A DNA stretch of 11,934 bases, from contig PLZZ01000090.1 in assembly GCA_003153585.1 (NCBI GenBank), positions 960 through 12,893 on the forward strand, read 5' to 3'. The notes under the pieces are model-generated. The model saw only the letters and a program-made list of their open reading frames with translations, ran no database searches and was not told the origin of the DNA. Position 1 is the first letter of the stretch; every line of letters begins with the position of its first letter. Shown piece after piece: positions 1-7,112 of the stretch. Made by a program: the position numbers and the translations under genes. The DNA is from Acidobacteriota bacterium. Lineage in GTDB: Bacteria; Acidobacteriota; Terriglobia; Acidiferrales; UBA7541.

Positions 1-564
1 TTACATTTCCGGCTTGATCTGAGGATCTTGTACCGTCGCAGCGCGATTCTCGCTCGTGCCCCGAAGTACGCCGCTTTCGTCCGTATAAAAATTCATATAG
101 CCGAAATTTCCCGCACGCGCGGTCAGAGTGTAACTCTTTAGGTGGCCGTCTGCGTCGGGCTTGCCGGGAGTGTATTGCACGCTGTAGTGCGCGGATTGCG
201 CTCTTTCCGCTTCGAACCGTACGCGATCGCCCAGACCCTCCAGAGATGAAGGGAAGCCATCTTCGCTGTTCTGATAACCCGCTAGCGTCTGCTGAATAAT
301 TCCGAGCGCCTGGCGCGCGCGTCCTTCTGCCTCGGGCTGCGTTCCTGAAATTCTCCAGGGCAGAGCAAACCACGCCGTAGCGGCCAGGATCGCGAGAAAT
401 ATCCCGAGAAGAATCACTACTCGGGCGGGTGTTATTTTTTTATTTTGTACCCCGACGTTAGCGAATTCGCTGCCGTCAGGCGCGTTGGTCACGTCTGCAC
501 CGCAATAGGGGCAGACCGGGCTGGCCTGGTTTATAGCTTGCTCGCATTCCGGACAGGTAAACAC
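1..564 (-). CDS. Zinc-ribbon membrane protein with pilin-like C-terminal domain
   Basis: A 187-residue protein of unknown function. It starts at GTG and ends in TAA at the very edge of the window. Residues 4-21 form a zinc ribbon with two CPxC knuckles (C4/C7 and C18/C21). A hydrophobic membrane segment spans about residues 47-70. Residues 80-187 resemble the globular part of type IV pilin/GspG-like proteins: a helix (ARQALGIIQQTLAGY), then 'GFPSSLEGL' like the GspG 'G-YP-T--GL' region, a beta-rich part, and an end pattern FYTDESGV-R-TSENRAAT. The topology would put the zinc ribbon in the cytoplasm and the pilin-like part outside. There is no prepilin peptidase site (G/A-FTLIE type) before the membrane helix, so it is probably not a processed pilin. 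The start is chosen because the ribbon begins at residue 4; no clear Shine-Dalgarno sequence precedes it. The fold is inferred by eye. Confidence 0.8.
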   Translation of the reverse strand: MFTCPECEQAINQASPVCPYCGADVTNAPDGSEFANVGVQNKKITPARVVILLGIFLAILAATAWFALPWRISGTQPEAEGRARQALGIIQQTLAGYQNSEDGFPSSLEGLGDRVRFEAERAQSAHYSVQYTPGKPDADGHLKSYTLTARAGNFGYMNFYTDESGVLRGTSENRAATVQDPQIKPEM

Positions 565-703
565 TCAACCAAATCTTATCAGGTTCGCATGCAAGTTTAG
601 TTGCCGAGCGCGTTCATTAAATGAAGTACAGCGCGCTTGGCTGCTTGGTTGACGTCACGAACGCGATCCACGGCTGTCAGAGCGCGCAAATTCGGCTTTC
701 GGG

Positions 704-709
704 TATCAT
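704..709 (+). promoter_or_regulatory. Possible -10 element for the DUF4139 gene
   Basis: TATCAT lies 30 nt before the ATG at 740, in an 11-nt string (cgggtatcatc) that also occurs at the rpsA promoter's -10. No convincing -35 is found at 16-18 nt upstream. TTGACG at 649-654 is too far away to pair with it. Weak call. Confidence 0.3.
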
Positions 710-739
710 CTTTTAAGTTTCACAGCGAGGAGACAGCCC

Positions 740-2260
740 ATGTCCAGAACAGGACGCAGATTTATCAGTATCGTCATTTTCGCAGCCTTTCCCCTGTTGT
801 TACTCGCGACAGGCAGCTTTTCGAGGGTCCATGCCGCACCTCAAGAACGCGCCGATGCTCCTGCGGCGGCTGAGCACGCGCCGCCGGTCGAAGTTTCGAC
901 CACCACTCAAAAGGACCAAGTCGATCTCAACGTGACGGTGTACAACTCGAACATCGCATTGATCCGCGACGTCCGGCAATTACACCTGGCCTCCGGCACT
1001 TTTCCGCTGCGTTTCGAGGACGTCGCGGCTTCGATCATGCCCGCTACAGTCCACTTTCGGTCGCTCACCGACCCGGCAAAGCTGAATGTAGTCGAACAAA
1101 ACTACGAATATGACCTTCTCGATGCGCAGAAACTCCTGCAAAAGTACGTCGGACGCGAGATCACGCTCGTGCGCAGTGAGCAGGACGCCAACTCAACCAA
1201 GTGGGTCGAGACGAAAGCTCTCCTGCTAGCCGACAATAACAATGAACCTGTTTGGAAGATTGGAAATGAAATCGTCACTGGGATGCCCACAAGCTGGTAC
1301 CGGTTTTCGGAATTGCCCGGGAATCTTTACAGCCGCCCGACGCTCGTATGGACCCTTGATAACGCCGGCGCTGGATCTCAAAAAGTTGAGGCGTCCTATC
1401 TCACAAACAACATGAATTGGAACGCAGACTACGTGCTCACGGTGGCGCGCGACGAAAAAACCAGCGATCTCGATGGTTGGGTGACGCTAACGAACAACAG
1501 CGGCGTAGCGTTCGAGAATGCCAAGCTTCAACTTGTGGCCGGAGAGATTCACCAAGTGCCACCGGCCATTAGGGCTAGACAGGAAATTACAAACCAGTTG
1601 GCCACCGCGATGGCGGCACCGCCTCAATTCCAGCAGGAAGGAATGTCTGAATATCACCTCTACACCCTCGGACGGCGCACCACCATTCAGAATAACGAAT
1701 CGAAGCAAATCAGCCTGCTTTCCGGAACGGGCGTGCCAGTGGAAAAGTTTCTCGCGGTCGAGGGGCAATCGTATTACTACCGCAACCAGGAAAGGATTGG
1801 GAGCCCGACCCCTGAGCCGGTAAAGCTGTACTACCGGTTCAAGAACGAAGAAAAAGGCGGCTTGGGCATGCCTCTGCCCGCCGGAACGGTGCGTGTTTAT
1901 CAGGCGGATTCAAAAGGAGGAATCCAATTCGTCGGCGAAGACCAAATCGATCACACGCCCAAAGATGAAACGCTTAAGATTTACGTAGGCAACGCCTTTG
2001 ACGTAGTGTGCGAGCGCAAGCAGCTCGATTATAAGAAGCTGGCGAACAACTTGTATGAAATGGAATATCAGATCACATTGCGCAATCACAAGGATGTGCC
2101 CGTAACCGTCGAGGTTCTCGAGCCTATCGGCGGCGATTGGGAAGTGGTGAATTCGAATCTCAAGTGGACCAAGCTGGATGCTTCGACCATCAGCTTTGAG
2201 ATTCCTGTCGAAAAAAACGGCACTTCGACACTGGACTATCGCGTTCGCGTGAAGTGGTAG
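740..2260 (+). CDS. Secreted DUF4139 domain-containing protein
   Basis: A 506-residue exported protein of the DUF4139 family, whose biochemical role is not established. A Sec signal peptide is visible: basic residues at 3-7, a hydrophobic stretch at about 9-25, and a probable cleavage after VHA near residue 32. The family region starts near residue 64 with VTVYNSNIALIRDVR and RFEDVAASIMPATVHFRSL, typical of the family's N-terminus (an 'opposing wing-like' beta region). A 'WNADYVL' stretch near residue 230, a GNAFDV motif near 415 and a beta-rich C-terminus follow. ATG 740 is preceded by GAGGAG at 727-732 with 7-nt spacing, which fixes the start. The gene is divergent from the zinc-ribbon gene and convergent with the TPR-like gene, so it is probably a single-gene transcription unit. 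It has no membrane anchor after the signal peptide and is likely periplasmic or secreted. Confidence 0.88.
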   Translation: MSRTGRRFISIVIFAAFPLLLLATGSFSRVHAAPQERADAPAAAEHAPPVEVSTTTQKDQVDLNVTVYNSNIALIRDVRQLHLASGTFPLRFEDVAASIMPATVHFRSLTDPAKLNVVEQNYEYDLLDAQKLLQKYVGREITLVRSEQDANSTKWVETKALLLADNNNEPVWKIGNEIVTGMPTSWYRFSELPGNLYSRPTLVWTLDNAGAGSQKVEASYLTNNMNWNADYVLTVARDEKTSDLDGWVTLTNNSGVAFENAKLQLVAGEIHQVPPAIRARQEITNQLATAMAAPPQFQQEGMSEYHLYTLGRRTTIQNNESKQISLLSGTGVPVEKFLAVEGQSYYYRNQERIGSPTPEPVKLYYRFKNEEKGGLGMPLPAGTVRVYQADSKGGIQFVGEDQIDHTPKDETLKIYVGNAFDVVCERKQLDYKKLANNLYEMEYQITLRNHKDVPVTVEVLEPIGGDWEVVNSNLKWTKLDASTISFEIPVEKNGTSTLDYRVRVKW

Positions 2261-2281
2261 AGCGGCGAAAGAGCGGATAGG

Positions 2282-3202
2282 TTATTTCTTCACGGTGAGC
2301 GCCAGCTCGCGGGCAAAAACGGGATTGGCTGGGAATTGAATGGCGAGTTGAGAAAGAAGATCGTGAGCGCGGTCCATCTGGTGTTCGCGTTCGTACGCCA
2401 AGGCCAGCATCACTTTGGCGAATGGCTGCAGGTAGTGCCCGTGCTCGGCAGCGGAGGCCATCTCTTGCATTCCGCGCACACGGTCGCCATGAATCCCGCC
2501 GAACCAAACCAGCGCGCGTTTGAACCCGGGCAAGCAGCCGATGACGTAGTTGCTCATACCCAGGGCCACATTCGCGTCTTGCTGCGACGGATCGATCGCC
2601 AGCAGAATATTTGCCTCGGCTTCGGCTTGCTTCATTACCTTTAGGCCATCGAGCTGCTTCTTGATGATTAATGCATCGTAATCAGATTCCATTCCGTCCG
2701 CGATGGTTAGAGCCAGCAGGCCGTGAATGTCGTGGGGATTGGATTTCAGGCGCCGTTTAGCGAGCTCTCGAGCTCTGTTGTTAGCTTCCAGGAATGCCGG
2801 GTTCTGATTCTGCGACGCGTCTCCGTCTACTCCGCCGAGAAACTTCGCATCACTGAGGAAAAATTCCGAGGTCAAAACTCCCTTGGCGTTGAACTGCTCG
2901 AAGAGGTAACTTGCCGCTTCCGCAGCCTTGCCCATCGGATCGTCGGGCAAGTTCTTCTGATAGGCCAAAAATTCGACCCGCGCGCCATTGAAGTTTAATT
3001 CGTAAAGGCGTTGGAAGCCTTTTTCCATCAAAGCGACGGAAGGATCGGGCTCCATGACCGGCCCTTGTGACGCCGGAGCTTTCTGCTCCGGGTTTTGCTC
3101 TGTTTGCCCGGATTTGTGCGATCCCGCGCTGAGCGCAGGGCATAGCACAATTGCTGTCGCTGTGAATACCAGGGTTGAAATTTTGGCGGTTCGGCTCGTC
3201 AT
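2282..3202 (-). CDS. Secreted TPR-like helical repeat protein
   Basis: A 306-residue protein of unknown function. An N-terminal export signal is visible (basic residues, then a hydrophobic stretch at about residues 9-25). Cleavage could follow ALSA at residue 26. C21 lies in 'IVLC', which is a poor lipobox, so a lipoprotein is possible but not favoured. A Gln/Pro/Ser-rich linker to about residue 52 follows. The rest is mostly amphipathic helices with tetratricopeptide-like spacing, for example 'ALMEKGFQRLYELNFNGARVEF' and 'MLALAYEREHQMDRAHDLLSQLAIQFPANP' (residues 265-295), the latter matching the TPR A/B helix pattern well. Such proteins act as protein-binding scaffolds, but no partner can be named. 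The ATG has no close Shine-Dalgarno sequence. Its 3' end faces the DUF4139 gene with a 21-nt gap, so the two transcripts must terminate nearby or overlap. Confidence 0.82.
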   Translation of the reverse strand: MTSRTAKISTLVFTATAIVLCPALSAGSHKSGQTEQNPEQKAPASQGPVMEPDPSVALMEKGFQRLYELNFNGARVEFLAYQKNLPDDPMGKAAEAASYLFEQFNAKGVLTSEFFLSDAKFLGGVDGDASQNQNPAFLEANNRARELAKRRLKSNPHDIHGLLALTIADGMESDYDALIIKKQLDGLKVMKQAEAEANILLAIDPSQQDANVALGMSNYVIGCLPGFKRALVWFGGIHGDRVRGMQEMASAAEHGHYLQPFAKVMLALAYEREHQMDRAHDLLSQLAIQFPANPVFARELALTVKK

Positions 3203-3270
3203 ATAGATCGCGCTTCTATTCCCTCGTGGAGCGGGCGTTTCGTGGTGCAGCTAAGGAGTGCCGAAGGCTC

Positions 3271-3276
3271 ATTATA
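3271..3276 (-). promoter_or_regulatory. Putative -10 box for the TPR-like gene, overlapped by a palindrome
   Basis: On the minus strand this reads TATAAT, a perfect -10, about 69 nt before the ATG at 3202. No good -35 is present at 16-18 nt. A 12-nt perfect palindrome (ATATTCGAATAT, 3274-3285) overlaps the box and could be a regulator site. The rest of the 241-nt gap 3203-3443 shows nothing I can name. Confidence 0.45.
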
Positions 3277-3443
3277 TTCGAATATGACGGGCGTTCATCA
3301 GTTGCTTTTCAATGGATGTTTCTTCGAAGTATCTGGCTAAGGATTTCCTAATACGAATGCGACGCCAGCGGCAGTAAAAACTCAAAATGGCTGGACGGCA
3401 GTTTCGGCTCGTCGAGGCAAATCGTAACCGGAAGATTCACGAA

Positions 3444-3986
3444 TTAATTTGCACTCTGAGGCGAGGAAATAGCAGGTGACGCCGGTGCGGAGATTACTTC
3501 ATCCCTGTGTTTTCGCTTGGACAAGAAGGCGCAAACCGTAACGGCCAGTGAAAATCCCAAGAGCGAGCCGTCGCGTATCAATGATTTCACTCCGAGTTTC
3601 TCGCCCGGGCCAAAACAGCCGCAGTTGATCTCGAGCCCCGACGCATAAGTCCGCACCATCAGGGCGAAGAAGCCTCCCAGCAGCAACGTGGTGAAAAGCG
3701 ATGAATAACGCAGCCACAATCCACTTAGAAGCCATAAGCCCAAACCCAGTTCAATGAATGGCAACCAGTGAGCTGCCGCACTTACCGCTTGTGGCGGAAG
3801 CAGTTGGTAAGAATCTACCTGCATCGCAAACATCGAAAGGGAAGTCTTTACGGAAGCGACCGACCACGGCATTGCTGCTTGCGGTTTCAGCTTTGCGTAC
3901 GCAGCAAACAAAAAAGTCGCCGCGAACGCGAGCCGTCCTACCAGGAGGAATATTCGCCGGGAATTTTCACGCGCTTCTTTCGTCAT
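3444..3986 (-). CDS. MauE/DoxX-like integral membrane protein
   Basis: A small polytopic membrane protein resembling the MauE family (methylamine utilisation protein E, related to DoxX). Four hydrophobic helices are visible: FLLVGRLAFAATFLFAAY, WLPFIELGLGLWLLSGL, SLFTTLLLGGFFALMV, and LLGFSLAVTVCAFL. Between helices 3 and 4 lies the family-typical EINCGCFGPGE, with a Cys-x-Cys pair. I place the start at ATG 3986 (180 aa), 14 nt after the stop of the upstream DsbA-like gene. An in-frame TTG at 4046 would give 200 aa but overlaps that gene by 46 nt and has no better ribosome site; neither start has a clear Shine-Dalgarno sequence. MauE proteins are associated with the thioredoxin-like MauD and are thought to help form disulfides. 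Pairing with a DsbA-like gene suggests this protein is its membrane redox partner (inference). The C-terminus is a short Ser/Ala/Pro tail. Confidence 0.82.
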   Translation of the reverse strand: MTKEARENSRRIFLLVGRLAFAATFLFAAYAKLKPQAAMPWSVASVKTSLSMFAMQVDSYQLLPPQAVSAAAHWLPFIELGLGLWLLSGLWLRYSSLFTTLLLGGFFALMVRTYASGLEINCGCFGPGEKLGVKSLIRDGSLLGFSLAVTVCAFLSKRKHRDEVISAPASPAISSPQSAN

Positions 3987-4000
3987 CGATTGCGTACCCG

Positions 4001-4756
4001 CTACTGGCTGAGAAGCGAATCTAGGAATGATTTCAGGATCGGCCAAGTTACAAAACCTGGCATAGCCGGATATCTCTGACCCTTGTAGGTGATCACAGAT
4101 GTTGGCGTCTGCGTCACCGGAAGCAACTTAGCGAGTGCCTGGTCTTGCTCGATATAAATGTCGAGCGCGCAGCCGCGGTCAGCCTGCCCCTTACCGGAGA
4201 GCGAGGCCGGCTTTACCGCTGCGCTCGTGTTCGATTCGCATCCAACCATCAATCTTTGGACCCGCTTGAAATCCGCGGGCTTCAGCGCAGCCGCCACGAA
4301 CTTCTCAATATTTCCATCGGCCGACCAGGCAGCCTGATTGTCAAAAAGCGCCGCGTCCACCTCCTGGAACTTTCCAATCTTTGCGGCCGCATTCGACCAG
4401 CGCGCGGCTTGATGAGAGTAAGGATGCATCGGCAGCGGAAAGTCCCGGTGAATGAAGTAGACTTTTCCCGCAGCGACGTAGTCAGTGATCATGTACTTTA
4501 GGGTGCTCTCGTAGAAATTCCCGCACGACGGGCATTGGTAATCACTGAATACTTCCATCGTGATCGGCGCGGCGCGGTTTCCGATAGACTTCCCGGGCGT
4601 TGCGATTTCATCGGAATTAGCCGTAGAGGAGGATTGTGCCCGCGGCTTGGTTTGAGCCGGAGTCCCTACAGCGCATGTGAGAGCTACTGCGGCCAGCACT
4701 ACAATAATTTGACTCAAAACCCGCCAGCGGGACGAAGGATAATTTCCACGATTCAA
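4001..4756 (-). CDS. DsbA-like exported thiol-disulfide oxidoreductase (thioredoxin_4 type)
   Basis: An exported or membrane-anchored DsbA-like thioredoxin-fold protein. From the chosen TTG start (251 aa), an N-terminal hydrophobic signal or anchor at about residues 15-32 is followed by a Ser/Thr/Pro linker. The domain opens with 'APITMEVFSDYQCPSC', with the catalytic CPSC at residues 75-78. A long helical insertion follows, and the cis-proline loop is TQTPTS (P218). Two further cysteines, C173 and C196, could form a second disulfide. The TTG at 4756 is preceded by GGGAGGT with 4-nt spacing and yields a compact signal peptide. The longest in-frame start is GTG 4846 (281 aa), and ATG 4792 also exists, but neither has a ribosome site and both lie upstream of a probable transcription start. 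It is cotranscribed with the MauE-like gene 14 nt downstream, which suggests an oxidant relay. It might act as an oxidase or isomerase; the sequence does not decide. Confidence 0.85.
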   Translation of the reverse strand: MNRGNYPSSRWRVLSQIIVVLAAVALTCAVGTPAQTKPRAQSSSTANSDEIATPGKSIGNRAAPITMEVFSDYQCPSCGNFYESTLKYMITDYVAAGKVYFIHRDFPLPMHPYSHQAARWSNAAAKIGKFQEVDAALFDNQAAWSADGNIEKFVAAALKPADFKRVQRLMVGCESNTSAAVKPASLSGKGQADRGCALDIYIEQDQALAKLLPVTQTPTSVITYKGQRYPAMPGFVTWPILKSFLDSLLSQ

Positions 4757-4760
4757 AGCC

Positions 4761-4767
4761 ACCTCCC
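4761..4767 (-). promoter_or_regulatory. Shine-Dalgarno deciding the DsbA-like start
   Basis: The minus strand reads GGGAGGT, then ggct, then TTG at 4756. GGAGGT is a full six-base match to the anti-Shine-Dalgarno sequence. It favours the internal TTG over the longer GTG start at 4846. Confidence 0.6.
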
Positions 4768-4790
4768 GGAATTTTGCACCAGCCGCAAAC

Positions 4791-4796
4791 ATTGTA
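4791..4796 (-). promoter_or_regulatory. Possible -10 element of the DsbA-like/MauE-like pair
   Basis: The minus strand reads TACAAT, one base from TATAAT. It would start transcription near 4784, leaving a leader of about 28 nt before TTG 4756. No clear -35 is seen. The site supports the shorter start but is weak by itself. Confidence 0.35.
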
Positions 4797-4905
4797 TCGC
4801 GAATTTGGTCCAGCGCAGCAGTCCTTACTATGTGCTTCGACTTCACTTAGCCACTGGTTATGCCATTGGTCTGCAAGCCAACAGGGAAGCCGACCCGGGC
4901 TCGTC

Positions 4906-4924
4906 CAATCTCGAGTAGAGATTG
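4906..4924. repeat. Inverted repeat between the divergent DsbA-like and dnaK genes
   Basis: CAATCTC and GAGATTG form a perfect 7-bp inverted repeat around a 5-nt centre. It lies in the divergent intergenic stretch 4757-5090, which otherwise contains only the dnaK promoter and leader. It could be an operator or a chance stem; no T-run follows on either strand. Confidence 0.35.
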
Positions 4925-4999
4925 CGAGCATTTGATGCCAAGCGCAGCATTCCATGATTTAACCCTTTTGTATGCAGCGGAATACAGACACATAGATAA

Positions 5000-5020
5000 C
5001 TTGACAATGAGACGCTCAAC
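5000..5020 (+). promoter_or_regulatory. HAIR-like HspR operator over the dnaK promoter
   Basis: The sequence is CTTGACA-N7-GCTCAAC. The known HspR operator (HAIR) is CTTGAGT-N7-ACTCAAG. Ten of the 14 defined positions match, with exactly the right 7-nt spacer, and the core TTGA-N11-TCAA inverted repeat is perfect. It covers the -35 hexamer and most of the promoter spacer, so bound repressor would block RNA polymerase. An hspR gene closes the same operon (8751-9149), which makes autoregulation the natural reading. No CIRCE element, the HrcA site, is visible. Confidence 0.65.
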
Positions 5021-5029
5021 GTGTATTAT
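5001..5029 (+). promoter_or_regulatory. Sigma70-type promoter of the dnaK operon
   Basis: A perfect -35 TTGACA (5001-5006), a 17-nt spacer and -10 TATTAT (5024-5029) predict a transcription start near 5036 and a leader of about 55 nt. This is a strong housekeeping promoter, which fits an HspR system in which repression rather than a heat-shock sigma factor gives control. Confidence 0.82.
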
Positions 5030-5051
5030 TACCTCGTTTCACCATCGCGTC

Positions 5052-5067
5052 GCGGGCTGAGTCCCGC
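5052..5067 (+). other. Small hairpin in the dnaK leader
   Basis: GCGGG and CCCGC pair in a 5-bp GC stem with a 6-nt loop, 11 nt before the Shine-Dalgarno AGGAG (5078-5082). It could modulate translation or mRNA stability, but is short enough to be chance. Confidence 0.3.
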
Positions 5068-5090
5068 TATGCACTACAGGAGCGCATTCT

Positions 5091-7040
5091 ATGAGCAAGA
5101 TTATCGGCATCGATCTCGGTACGACCAATTCAGTCGTGGCCGTGATGCAGGGTGGCGAACCAACCGTAATTCCTAACCAGGAAGGCGCGCGGACGACTCC
5201 CTCCGTAGTAGCAATCACCAAGGGCGGTGAGCGGCTGGTCGGGCAAGTGGCAAAGCGGCAATCAATCACGAATCCGGAGAACACTGTTTACTCCATCAAG
5301 CGGTTCGTAGGACGCCGTTTCGACGAGGTACAGGAAGAAGCCAAGCGCGTGCCCTACAAGGTAGTGAAGGGGCCGCACGACGACGTTCGCGTTGAGCTTT
5401 CGGGTAAGGCTTACACCCCCCAAGAGCTCTCCGCCATGATTCTTCAAAAGCTAAAGTCCGCGGCGGAAGATTTCCTCGGAGAGAAAGTAACCAAAGCGGT
5501 GATCACCGTTCCCGCATATTTTAACGACAGCCAACGCCAGGCCACCAAGCAGGCCGGCGAGATTGCGGGTCTTGAAGTACCGCGCATCATCAATGAGCCT
5601 ACCGCAGCGGCGCTCGCTTACGGTCTCGATAAGAAAAAAGACGAGACGATTGCGGTCTATGACCTGGGTGGCGGAACTTTTGATATCTCCATTCTCGAAG
5701 TGGGCGAAGGCGTTGTCGAAGTCAAATCCACCAATGGCGACACGCACTTGGGCGGTGATGACATCGACCAGCGCGTCATTGAGTGGATCGTAGCGGAATT
5801 CAAAAAAGAACAGGGAATCGATCTGAGCAAAGACCGCATGGCCATCCAGCGTCTGAAGGAGGCCGCGGAAAAAGCAAAGATCGAGCTGTCCCAGTTGATG
5901 GAGACGGAAATAAATCTTCCCTTCGTCACCGCGGACGCCTCTGGTCCAAAGCACCTGCAGTTGAAGCTCACTCGCTCGAAGCTCGAGCAACTGATGGAAG
6001 ACTTGCTCCAGCGCACGGTTGGTCCTGTGAAGCAGGCACTGAGCGATGCGGGTTTGACTCCGGATAAAATCGACGAAGTGGTTCTGGTAGGCGGTTCCAC
6101 AAGAATCCCACGTGTGGTTGACATTGTGAAGGGACTATTCAACGGCAAAGAGCCGCACAAGGGTGTTAATCCTGACGAGGTAGTCGCCGTGGGTGCTGCC
6201 GTTCAGGGCGGAGTGCTGGGCGGCGAAGTGAAGGACATTCTATTGCTCGACGTAACGCCTCTTTCGCTGGGAGTCGAGACACTGGGCGGCGTGTCCACCG
6301 TGCTGATCCCGCGTAACACGACGATTCCAACGCGCAAGTCGGAAACGTTCTCAACAGCGGCTGATAATCAGACGTCCGTTGAGATTCACGTGCTGCAAGG
6401 CGAAAGACCCGTGGCTAGCGGAAACCGATCGCTGGGAAAATTCCATCTGATCGGAATTCCGCCGGCTCCGCGCGGCGTGCCGCAAGTCGATGTCACGTTC
6501 GATATCGACGCCAACGGCATTTTGAACGTGTCGGCGAAGGACAACGCCACAAACAAGGAACAGAAGATCACGATCACAGCTTCGAGCGGCTTGAGCAAGG
6601 AAGAAGCCGAGCGCATGAAGAAAGAAGCGGATGCGCACGCCGATGAAGACAAGTCGCGTCTCTCGGAGGTCGAAGCACGCAACCGACTCGACAGCTTGGT
6701 CTACCAAACGGATAAGGTGATCAAGGAGAACCGCGAGAAGCTGGCCGAAGCAGACGTCAAAGCCGGCGAGGAAGCAATTGAAGACGCGCGGCGCGCCTTG
6801 ACAGAAGGCGGTTTGGACCGGTTAAACGCTGCGGCGGAAAATCTGACTAAGGCTTCCCACCGCATCGCGGAAACCATGTACAAAGCGCAGCAGAGTGCAA
6901 ATGCTGCTGGCGCAGGTGCAGCCGGCGCTCCAGGCTCGCAAGGGGCACCTTCAGGCGAGAGTAAGTCGACGTCCTCGGGGCAAGGCGATGTTGTGGATGC
7001 CGAGTTCGTGGACGTGGATGATTCAAAGAAACCGAATTAA
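5091..7040 (+). CDS. dnaK: Molecular chaperone DnaK (Hsp70)
   Basis: The 649-residue cytoplasmic Hsp70 chaperone, which binds exposed hydrophobic peptide segments in an ATP-driven cycle stimulated by DnaJ and reset by GrpE. The nucleotide-binding domain carries the phosphate loops [10 protein letters not shown] (residues 5-14) and [11 protein letters not shown] (190-200) and the adenosine motif [12 protein letters not shown] (331-342). The interdomain linker [13 protein letters not shown] starts at about 382. The beta-sandwich substrate domain and helical lid follow, then an Ala/Gly/Ser-rich tail from about 605 and the acidic end [12 protein letters not shown], the bacterial counterpart of the conserved DAEFEEV end. 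Length is normal for the family. ATG 5091 has AGGAG with 8-nt spacing. It is the first gene of the operon, under the promoter and HAIR-like site just upstream. In HspR systems DnaK also acts as co-repressor (known for Streptomyces), which would close a feedback loop here. Confidence 0.98.
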   Translation: MSKIIGIDLGTTNSVVAVMQGGEPTVIPNQEGARTTPSVVAITKGGERLVGQVAKRQSITNPENTVYSIKRFVGRRFDEVQEEAKRVPYKVVKGPHDDVRVELSGKAYTPQELSAMILQKLKSAAEDFLGEKVTKAVITVPAYFNDSQRQATKQAGEIAGLEVPRIINEPTAAALAYGLDKKKDETIAVYDLGGGTFDISILEVGEGVVEVKSTNGDTHLGGDDIDQRVIEWIVAEFKKEQGIDLSKDRMAIQRLKEAAEKAKIELSQLMETEINLPFVTADASGPKHLQLKLTRSKLEQLMEDLLQRTVGPVKQALSDAGLTPDKIDEVVLVGGSTRIPRVVDIVKGLFNGKEPHKGVNPDEVVAVGAAVQGGVLGGEVKDILLLDVTPLSLGVETLGGVSTVLIPRNTTIPTRKSETFSTAADNQTSVEIHVLQGERPVASGNRSLGKFHLIGIPPAPRGVPQVDVTFDIDANGILNVSAKDNATNKEQKITITASSGLSKEEAERMKKEADAHADEDKSRLSEVEARNRLDSLVYQTDKVIKENREKLAEADVKAGEEAIEDARRALTEGGLDRLNAAAENLTKASHRIAETMYKAQQSANAAGAGAAGAPGSQGAPSGESKSTSSGQGDVVDAEFVDVDDSKKPN

Positions 7041-7053
7041 CAACCTACAACGC

Positions 7054-7091
7054 GCAGGGGCCGGTCCCAGATCGGCCCCTGCACGTGTTTT
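7054..7091 (+). terminator. Strong hairpin after dnaK, terminator or attenuator
   Basis: GCAGGGGCCG (7054-7063) and CGGCCCCTGC (7073-7082) form a perfect 10-bp GC-rich stem with a 9-nt loop. TTTT follows at 7088-7091, five bases below the stem. The short T-run, displaced from the stem, suggests partial termination. That would give more dnaK mRNA than downstream mRNA; the stem may also protect the dnaK 3' end. No promoter is evident between it and the next gene, so readthrough is expected. Confidence 0.65.
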
Positions 7092-7112
7092 AGGACTTCT
7101 TGAGGAGACGCG

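Noticed and set aside
2248..2294. CGTGAAG / CTTCACG inverted repeat spanning the convergent gene ends as a bidirectional terminator
   Set aside because: The stem is only 7 bp around a 33-nt loop, most of it lies in coding sequence, and there is no T-run; it is too weak to call.
3987..4046. TTG start at 4046 for the MauE-like gene
   Set aside because: It overlaps the DsbA-like gene by 46 nt, gives a non-family N-terminal tail and lacks a ribosome site; ATG 3986 is preferred, though not proven.
4981..5090. CIRCE element (HrcA site) at dnaK
   Set aside because: No TTAGCACTC-N9-GAGTGCTAA or close variant is visible; the inverted repeat present matches HAIR spacing instead.
5451..5990. Antisense open frame of 179 codons inside dnaK
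   Set aside because: Antisense frames are common in GC-rich coding DNA; no ribosome site or recognisable domain is present and the dnaK frame is certain.
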